5,736 nt of DNA from Candidatus Omnitrophota bacterium. GTDB lineage: Bacteria > Omnitrophota > Gorgyraeia > Duberdicusellales > 4484-171. The position numbers and the translations under genes were made by a program. Below are positions 1 to 5,027 of the stretch, piece by piece (within the stretch, counting starts at the first letter, position 1; each line of letters opens with the position of its first letter). The stretch covers positions 1 to 5,736 of the forward strand of contig JAIPHS010000062.1 of NCBI GenBank assembly GCA_021735105.1, read 5' to 3'. Under the pieces are notes generated by a model. It did no database searches. It saw only the letters and a list, made by a program, of their open reading frames with translations, and was not told the DNA's origin.

Positions 1-537
1 GAAGCTTCGCGCGGTCTTTCTCAAGCTTCAATTGTTGAATCAGAAAAATCTTTAGTTGAAAGAGTTAAGTTTATTCATGATAGTATTGGTGATGATGCTA
101 TAGCAGAAGAATATATTGACGGCAGAGAGTTTTATGTAAGTGTTTTAGGTGCATACCGTTTGCAAGTTTTGCCTTTGCGGGAGTTAACTTTTGGAAAAAT
201 ATCTAACGTCGAACCAAGAATAGCTACATATAAAGCCAAGTGGGATTATGAATATCGAAAACGTTGGCGGTTAAAAAATGTTTTCGCGAATAATCTTTCT
301 TCTGGTTTAAAAAAAGAAATTGAAAAAGTTTGCAAACGAGCTTATCGGGCTTTAAATATAAAAAGTTATGCGCGTTTCGATATTAGAGTAACTCAAGAGG
401 GTAAAATTTATATTCTTGAGGCTAATGCCAACCCGTCTTTAGATCCTGATGATGAGTTGGCAGAATCTGCTAAAAAGGGTGGAATTCAATATAAAGAATT
501 AATTGAAAAAATAATTGAATTTTCAATAAAACGTTAA
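1..537 (+). CDS. ATP-grasp enzyme, D-alanine--D-alanine ligase-like (5' end outside window)
   Basis: The reading frame is open from base 1 to the TAA at 535-537, giving 178 residues of the C-terminal ATP-grasp region; the N-terminal part lies before the window. Visible signatures, numbered from the first residue here, are an ASRGLSQAS segment near the start (the loop usually preceded by a conserved Lys), EEYIDGREF at 36-44 (ATP-grasp central strand and GRE motif), RFD with D127, and LEANANP at 139-145, where E140 and N142 match the Mg-binding E-x-N of Ddl enzymes. The tail GGIQYKELIEKII is also Ddl-like. Family members ligate a carboxylate to an amine through an acyl-phosphate in the cytoplasm. 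The substrate cannot be read from this half, and peptidoglycan D-Ala-D-Ala ligase is only one option. A TTG at 160 is internal to the domain and is not the start. The next gene follows after 10 bases, so the two are probably cotranscribed. Confidence 0.85.
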   Translation, partial: EASRGLSQASIVESEKSLVERVKFIHDSIGDDAIAEEYIDGREFYVSVLGAYRLQVLPLRELTFGKISNVEPRIATYKAKWDYEYRKRWRLKNVFANNLSSGLKKEIEKVCKRAYRALNIKSYARFDIRVTQEGKIYILEANANPSLDPDDELAESAKKGGIQYKELIEKIIEFSIKR

Positions 538-542
538 GGAGG
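536..542 (+). promoter_or_regulatory. Strong Shine-Dalgarno site for the EF-Tu domain II-like gene
   Basis: AAGGAGG begins inside the TAA stop of the upstream ATP-grasp gene and lies 5 bases before the ATG at 548. This near-perfect anti-16S match fixes the start of the small gene and argues that it is really translated. The overlap with the upstream stop also suggests translational coupling. Confidence 0.85.
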
Positions 543-547
543 TTTTT

Positions 548-802
548 ATGTCGGGCGAGCTAACAATTGACAACTTTAGAAACATGGGCGGTTCAGCGAT
601 TCTTGTGACTGGTAAGGTAGAGTCTGGGAATATTTTAGAAGGTGATGTGGGTAAGACCTACAAAGGGAAAAGATGTGCAGTGATAAAGATAGAAAAAAAT
701 GGTACACGTGCACCTAGGGCTGGAGAAGATGAAAGTATTAGCCTGTGGATTAAATATATTGTGCCTGCCGATATAGCTATCGGAGAATCCTTATTTTTTT
801 AA
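548..802 (+). CDS. Small protein resembling EF-Tu domain II (translation-factor beta-barrel)
   Basis: This 84-residue protein has an excellent ribosome binding site. Its pattern follows the domain II barrel of translational GTPases. A first strand ends in VTGKVESGNILEGD (about 20-33), like the GRVE-G-I--GD segment of EF-Tu. A short KxxVxxIE-like strand follows (about 41-50), then a turn with RAGEDESISLWI (57-68), like the A-x-GD-V-x-L segment, and finally IAIGESLFF at the end, like the I-x-x-G-x-x-L close. There is no GTPase domain, signal peptide or membrane segment. Stand-alone barrels of this type occur in bacteria and archaea without a firmly known role, and similar barrels cap some U32 peptidases. 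It could bind a tRNA-like or other RNA ligand, or simply be a scaffold, but nothing here decides that. It sits between the ATP-grasp gene and the Memo-AMMECR1 gene in one probable operon. The structural similarity is moderately sure and the function is unknown. Confidence 0.75.
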   Translation: MSGELTIDNFRNMGGSAILVTGKVESGNILEGDVGKTYKGKRCAVIKIEKNGTRAPRAGEDESISLWIKYIVPADIAIGESLFF

Positions 803-803
803 A

Positions 804-866
804 ATGAATAAGTTAAAGATTTTATTTACTGTTTTTATATTAACTCTTAGTTTTAATCTTTTTGCT
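804..866 (+). other. Predicted N-terminal signal peptide of the Memo-AMMECR1 fusion
   Basis: Residues 1-21 have a lysine-containing start (NKLK), about 15 hydrophobic residues (ILFTVFILTLSFNLF) and an Ala at position 21 followed by two Asp. This is the Sec signal layout, with a fair but not ideal -3 residue (Leu). There is no lipobox Cys and no twin arginine. The Memo fold begins only a few residues later (HADLAGSWYP), so the segment is an addition to the family core. An uncleaved N-terminal anchor is an alternative. Confidence 0.7.
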
Positions 867-2261
867 GATGATTTTAAACATGCAGACTTAGCGGGTTCTT
901 GGTATCCTAATAATCCAGAACAAATAAGTTTTTTAATTGAAGATTATCTCCACCAAGCAGACATCAATATTCCTGCAGGAGAAGTTATTGGAATTATTGT
1001 TCCTCATGCCGGTATTAGATATTCAGGAAGAATTGCTGCTTTTGGTTTTAAGGCATTAGCTAATAAAAAAATTAATAAGGTTGTAGTGGTAGGTTTTTCT
1101 CACCGGCGTAATTATGACAAAATAGCAATTTTAGAAAAGTCTGGTTATAAAACTCCTTTAGGAGTTTTAACTATAGACAAAACTATATCGGACAAATTTG
1201 TTAATTTTCATCCAAAAATAGACTATGATTCAAGCCCATTTTATAAAGAAAATTCTGTAGAAATGATAATTCCTTTTATTCAGGTAGCTTTAGGAAATCC
1301 CGAGATTACTTTAATTGCAATTGGGAATCAAAGCTGGGAAAATTCTCAAATATTGGGTAAAGCTTTATACGAAATCTTAAAAAAAGAAGATAATTTTGTT
1401 ATAATTGCCAGTACAGATCTTTGTCATTATTTATCGCCCAAGCAAGTAGATACAGTTGACGAAGAAACTTCTCGATTGATCCAAGAATTTGATCCAAAGA
1501 GGTTGTATAATCAATGCAGAGGCAAAAATAGGATGTGCGGAACGGCTGCTGTAGCTGCAGCTATGATTGCTTCAAAAAAGCTTGGGGCCGAAGAATCAGT
1601 GATTTTAGCGCGTTCTAATTCAGCTGCAATTATAAAAGAAAGCAAAAAAGCAGTAGGCTATTTAAGTGCGGCATTTTTAAAAAATGGTAAAAGAAAGGAG
1701 TTAAATGGTATGGATGAACTTTTAACTAAAGATCAAAAAAATAAACTTATTCAAATTGTGCGTACAACATTGGATCAATATATCAAGGAAGGTAAGAAGT
1801 ATCAACCTGAGGTTAAAGATAATAAATTAAAAGAAGAAATGGGTGTATTTGTTACTTTGCATAAAAATAATAGTTTGCGTGGCTGTATTGGTAATATTAT
1901 AGCAAAAGATCCTCTTTATTTAGGTACAAGAGATATGGCAATTGCAGCTTCAACTCAAGATCCCAGGTTTCCTCCGGTAACTGAATCTGAATTAGATGAT
2001 ATCGATATAGAGATTTCAGTTTTATCGCCTTTAGAAAAAATTGATAATCCTGATAAAATCATTTTAGGTAAACATGGCGTATTAGTTAAAAAAGGTTTTC
2101 GATCGGGAGTATTTTTACCTCAAGTTGCGGATGAAACCGGCTGGAGTAAAGAAGAGTTTATGAACAATCTTTGTGTTCATAAAGCTGGTCTTGAGTCAAC
2201 TTGTTGGAAAACAGGTGATTGTGATATTTTTATCTTTAGTGCAGAAGTGTTCGAAGAATAA
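804..2261 (+). CDS. Memo-AMMECR1 fusion with signal peptide (AmmeMemoRadiSam proteins B and A)
   Basis: This 485-residue protein has three parts. Residues 1-21 look like a signal peptide: NKLK, a hydrophobic stretch, then LFA-DD as the likely cleavage site. Residues about 25-291 are a Memo domain, related to LigB-type non-heme iron dioxygenases. It has PHAGIRYSG (H68), GFSHRR (H100), STDLCHY (H208) and MCGTA (C245), which match the metal-site His, His, His and Cys of the family. After a short basic linker, residues 303-485 are a complete AMMECR1 domain with the hallmark LRGCIG at 358-363 and the typical KAGL and CWK region near 460-469. Homologues are encoded with a radical SAM enzyme, whose gene is also in this window (5021-5736). 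The biochemical reaction of the system is not settled to my knowledge. The ATG is 1 base after the upstream stop and lacks a close Shine-Dalgarno site (GGAGA at 782-786 is 17 bases away), which suggests translational coupling. The 3' end overlaps the opposite-strand transporter gene by 26 bases. Confidence 0.92.
   Translation: MNKLKILFTVFILTLSFNLFADDFKHADLAGSWYPNNPEQISFLIEDYLHQADINIPAGEVIGIIVPHAGIRYSGRIAAFGFKALANKKINKVVVVGFSHRRNYDKIAILEKSGYKTPLGVLTIDKTISDKFVNFHPKIDYDSSPFYKENSVEMIIPFIQVALGNPEITLIAIGNQSWENSQILGKALYEILKKEDNFVIIASTDLCHYLSPKQVDTVDEETSRLIQEFDPKRLYNQCRGKNRMCGTAAVAAAMIASKKLGAEESVILARSNSAAIIKESKKAVGYLSAAFLKNGKRKELNGMDELLTKDQKNKLIQIVRTTLDQYIKEGKKYQPEVKDNKLKEEMGVFVTLHKNNSLRGCIGNIIAKDPLYLGTRDMAIAASTQDPRFPPVTESELDDIDIEISVLSPLEKIDNPDKIILGKHGVLVKKGFRSGVFLPQVADETGWSKEEFMNNLCVHKAGLESTCWKTGDCDIFIFSAEVFEE
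1694..1712 (+). promoter_or_regulatory. Internal ribosome binding site and in-frame ATG at the AMMECR1 domain boundary
   Basis: AAAGGAG at 1694-1700 is followed 9 bases later by an in-frame ATG at 1710, codon 303 of the fusion. Translation from there would give a 183-residue protein starting MDELLTKDQ, the size and start expected of a free-standing AMMECR1 protein, without a signal peptide. A second ATG at 1705 is out of frame and stops after six codons. The site may be functional or a relic of two formerly separate genes. A chance match in AG-rich codons (Lys-Arg-Lys-Glu) is also possible. Confidence 0.5.
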
Positions 2262-2883
2262 TCAGCAATCCCAGAGAAATCAAGATTAGGCCGCAAATTA
2301 TTCTTATAATTGTTTCGCCTTTTTTGCTTTTTGAAAAAATTTGGGAAAGCTTTGCCGAAAAAGCTACGATAAGTATAAGTGGTGATATTGCTGTGCCTAA
2401 ACCAAACGCAAGCGCAAAAGTGCCGGCGTCAATTAGATTTGATGAAATAATTGCAATGTAATTTAGAATTCCAATCAGCGGCAAACAAGGCGCAAACCCA
2501 ATTAAAAACCCGATAACACCTACATTTCTGATATTTCCTTTATGAAGGCGGCGGCAAAGCCAATTAGGATTGCTTTTTTTGTAGAAAAGAGTGGTTATCC
2601 CAACTAAAACAATAAAAACAGCTAAAAAATTATAAACAAGCGAAGAATACTTTTTCAGTAAATAGTCAGAAAATAAATTCACAACTTTTGTCCAAAATAA
2701 AGCTAAAATAATGTAACTTATAATTTTACTGGCTGAGAAAATCAAATAGGAGATTAAAGATTTTTGAAAACCTTTTTTAAAAGCGGCAGAATAACTGGCA
2801 AGAAGTGGAGCGCAAAAAGCTAAGCACGGCCCTGAACCCAAAACAATTCCGCTGATAAATAAATAGTAAAGATTATGAGCCAT
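2236..2883 (-). CDS. CcdA/DsbD-type transmembrane thiol-redox protein (DsbD_2-like)
   Basis: This 215-residue protein is almost wholly hydrophobic, with about six membrane helices (roughly residues 5-30, 43-64, 82-101, 120-147, 153-178 and 191-211). Two internally similar halves each open with a proline-cysteine motif: GSGPCLAFCAP in helix 1 (C20, C24) and GFAPCLPLIG in helix 4 (C133). This is the CcdA/DsbD arrangement, where one Cys in helix 1 and one in helix 4 form the redox pair that passes electrons from cytoplasmic thioredoxin to the outside. C110 lies in the loop between helices 3 and 4 as WLCRRLH. The length suits the short DsbD_2/CcdA group. No thioredoxin-like or haem-lyase partner is visible in the window. 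Its neighbour is the apparently secreted, cysteine-bearing Memo-AMMECR1 fusion, a conceivable client. A metal-transport role, as proposed for some relatives, cannot be excluded. The start at 2883 follows a good -10 box directly, and there is no clear Shine-Dalgarno site. Confidence 0.8.
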   Translation of the reverse strand: MAHNLYYLFISGIVLGSGPCLAFCAPLLASYSAAFKKGFQKSLISYLIFSASKIISYIILALFWTKVVNLFSDYLLKKYSSLVYNFLAVFIVLVGITTLFYKKSNPNWLCRRLHKGNIRNVGVIGFLIGFAPCLPLIGILNYIAIISSNLIDAGTFALAFGLGTAISPLILIVAFSAKLSQIFSKSKKGETIIRIICGLILISLGLLIILRTLLH

Positions 2884-2889
2884 TAATCC

Positions 2890-2919
2890 ATTATAAGCGA
2901 AACGTAACTATATTGTCTA
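2890..2919 (-). promoter_or_regulatory. Candidate promoter for the CcdA-like gene, possibly leaderless
   Basis: Reading the minus strand, TAGACA (2919-2914, five of six to the sigma-70 -35 consensus) is followed by an 18-base spacer and a perfect TATAAT (2895-2890). The A of the start ATG (2883) is the seventh base after the -10 box, which is where transcription would begin, so the mRNA may have no leader. In AT-rich DNA a -10 match alone is weak evidence; the paired -35 and the position raise it. The promoter overlaps the start codon of the divergent gene. Confidence 0.5.
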
Positions 2920-5027
2920 TGGCAATTTTTATAATTTTAGGCATAACGGCTTCTATCTATCAATTAGTTTTGTTGCGGGAATTTACTTTTTCTATTGCCA
3001 AAAATGAGCTTTCCTTAGTTGTGGCAATAGGGGCATGGATTATTTTTTGTTCTTTAGGCAGTTTAGCCGGCCGGAAAAAAAGATTTTTGAGGTTAAGCTA
3101 CTTGCCTTTTTTGTATTCATTGATTTTTTTTACGGCTGTTGTCTTAATTCATTCGGTAAAAAAAATGGTTGGGTTAGGTTATTATGAGATGGCTAGTTTT
3201 GGTTTTATTGCAGCCTCTGCGCTTATTTTTTTTGGCGCTATGGGATTTTTAGTTGGTTATTCCTTCTCTTTATTTTCTCGCAATTATCTTGATCAGAATA
3301 CCTATTCTTTTTCTACCTTTGCCAAATTTTTTGGCTGGGAAGCATTAGGTTTTTTTATTGGCGGTGTTGTTTTTACCTTTTTTTTAGCTAGTTACCGTAA
3401 TCCATTTGTTTTTTTAGCTTTACCATTTGTTTTTTATTTTTTCATCTCGGCAAGGCCGAAGAAAAAAATAATTTTTATTGTTTTTATAATAATTTTAACT
3501 TTTTTTTCAGTACAAAGTTTTAGAAAATTAATCGAATCAGAATTCGAAGGAGCTAAAATTGAGTTTTATAAAGGAACTCCTTATGGGCCGGTTATTAAAA
3601 CCCAAAAAAATGAAGTTAATTCTTTTTATGTAAATGGTTCTTTGGTTGGTTCATCTGAAGACCTGCCTTGGGATGAGAAATTTATTCACACCACTTTGTC
3701 GGCGCTGGAGGAGCCAAGGGATATATTGTTTATTGGCATCTCTTTTTCATATCAGCTGCCGGAAATTTTAAAATATAAATTTAAAAGCTTAGATTACATA
3801 AATTTAGATGAAACTACTCTGAGATTAGCGCAGGAAACAGTTAGTGAGCCGCAAAAAGAGAAGATAAATTTCATTATTACCGATCCCAGAAAATATCTTC
3901 AAACTAATCTAAAAAAATATGACTGCATAATCCTTAATAAGCCTGCACCAGCCTCTCTTTCTTTGAATCGTTTTTTTACTTATGAGTTTTTTAAATTAGT
4001 CAACAGAAGGCTTAAAAAAGGCGGAATTCTTTCTTTTTATTTTCCTTCAAAGCGGGATATTTTAAGCCCCCATATTTTAAAATTTAACTCGTGTATTTTA
4101 AACACTTTAGATAAAGTTTTTAAAAATAAATTATTGGTGCCATCAGATTCAATGATTGTTATCGCTTCTAACCAGGCTATTGCTTCTCAACTTATTTTTA
4201 GTAATTTTTTACAAAGAAAAATCAATACAGATTATTTGACTATTTATCACCTAAAAGACTACTTGGCAAAGGACAGGCGTGATTATATTAAAAAGAAAAT
4301 TGATCCGGCAATTGGTATAAATAAGGATTATTATCCTTTGGGTTTTCTTTATTATTTATCCCTGCAGCAAGCAAAATTCTATCCGCAAATCTTTATAAAT
4401 GTTGAATCAATAAAAAGCTATACGGTTTTATTTTTTATTTTATTTGGATTATTTTTGGCCTTATTAAGCTTAAAAAGTAAAAAAGCAAATTATTTTATTT
4501 CAATTTTTGCAGTTGGGTTTAGTTCAATTATGCTAACTGCTTTTATTTTTATTATTTTCCAGGTTAATTGTGGAGCTTTGTTTGAGATGATCGGTATTTT
4601 GACCGGCTTGTTTATGTTGGGCCTAGCAGGAGGAGCTTTTTTTATAAATAAAGTTTTAACTAGATTCGGCATAAGAAAGTTAGCCCTTAGTTTTTATTTT
4701 GGGGCCTGGGCTTTATCTACTTTGATTTTGTGGCTGGAGATAAGCTTTTATAATCATTTCTATCAAGCTATGTTATTTTTGTATTTTTATTCTTTTGCTT
4801 CGGGTGCCTTAACTGGAGCCGCCTATCCATTACTCTCTTTTTATCTCACTAGAGATCATCAGATGAAAAAAACTATCCCCATTTCATTATATGCGGCAGA
4901 TTTAAGCGGTTCTTTTCTAGGGACTTTATTGGTATCAATTTTTATTATTCCTTTTTTAGGGGTTTGGGTTGGTTTAGGGTTGTTGGGTTATTTTTTTATA
5001 TTGTTTTGCCTGAGAAATTTCTATTGA
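2919..5027 (+). CDS. Membrane protein with degenerate spermidine-synthase-like domain (MFS-like/spermidine synthase fusion type)
   Basis: I prefer the ATG at 2919 (702 residues). A TTG at 2913 in the same frame would add two residues, and neither start has a clear Shine-Dalgarno site. Numbering below is from the TTG. Residues about 1-200 form some seven membrane helices and open with the family's YQLVLLREF and NELSLVVAIGAW segments. Residues about 213-480 are a soluble spermidine-synthase-like Rossmann domain: H259, ILFIG at 271-275, the acidic strand end INLDE at 296-300, TDPRKYL at 323-329, NRFFTYEFF at 352-360 and RRLKKGGIL at 365-373. Residues about 502-701 form a second helix bundle with YAADLSGSFLGTLL (660-673), a hallmark of these fused proteins. 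The SAM-binding glycine loop (usually GGGDGG) reads GISFSYQ, and the usual catalytic Asp region reads LNKPAPA, so classical spermidine synthesis is doubtful. The substrate is unknown. The gene ends with a 7-base overlap with the radical SAM gene on the other strand. Confidence 0.82.
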   Translation: MAIFIILGITASIYQLVLLREFTFSIAKNELSLVVAIGAWIIFCSLGSLAGRKKRFLRLSYLPFLYSLIFFTAVVLIHSVKKMVGLGYYEMASFGFIAASALIFFGAMGFLVGYSFSLFSRNYLDQNTYSFSTFAKFFGWEALGFFIGGVVFTFFLASYRNPFVFLALPFVFYFFISARPKKKIIFIVFIIILTFFSVQSFRKLIESEFEGAKIEFYKGTPYGPVIKTQKNEVNSFYVNGSLVGSSEDLPWDEKFIHTTLSALEEPRDILFIGISFSYQLPEILKYKFKSLDYINLDETTLRLAQETVSEPQKEKINFIITDPRKYLQTNLKKYDCIILNKPAPASLSLNRFFTYEFFKLVNRRLKKGGILSFYFPSKRDILSPHILKFNSCILNTLDKVFKNKLLVPSDSMIVIASNQAIASQLIFSNFLQRKINTDYLTIYHLKDYLAKDRRDYIKKKIDPAIGINKDYYPLGFLYYLSLQQAKFYPQIFINVESIKSYTVLFFILFGLFLALLSLKSKKANYFISIFAVGFSSIMLTAFIFIIFQVNCGALFEMIGILTGLFMLGLAGGAFFINKVLTRFGIRKLALSFYFGAWALSTLILWLEISFYNHFYQAMLFLYFYSFASGALTGAAYPLLSFYLTRDHQMKKTIPISLYAADLSGSFLGTLLVSIFIIPFLGVWVGLGLLGYFFILFCLRNFY

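Noticed and set aside
160..537. An independent 125-residue gene starting at the TTG at 160
   Set aside because: The frame is open to base 1 and the upstream residues (ASRGLSQAS, EEYIDGREF) are ATP-grasp motifs, so the TTG is inside a larger gene.
1705..1725. Short frame from the ATG at 1705 after the internal ribosome binding site
   Set aside because: It stops after six codons in the +1 frame; the spacing (4 bases) is poorer than for the in-frame ATG at 1710.
2909..2919. TATATT as a -10 box giving a leaderless start for the plus-strand membrane gene
   Set aside because: The ATG is only 4 bases after the hexamer, too close for normal initiation, and there is no matching -35; such matches are common by chance in AT-rich DNA.
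3360..3510. T-rich runs as a regulatory or repeat region
   Set aside because: They are explained by Phe, Leu and Ile codons in membrane helices of the plus-strand gene; no repeated unit was found.
4490..4672. A 60-residue minus-strand reading frame
   Set aside because: It lies wholly inside the second membrane bundle of the spermidine-synthase-like gene, has no ribosome binding site or recognisable content, and is a shadow frame.
5013..5020. GAAATTTC palindrome at the convergent junction as a terminator
   Set aside because: It is an 8-base perfect palindrome with no loop, GC stem or T-run, so it cannot act as an intrinsic terminator.
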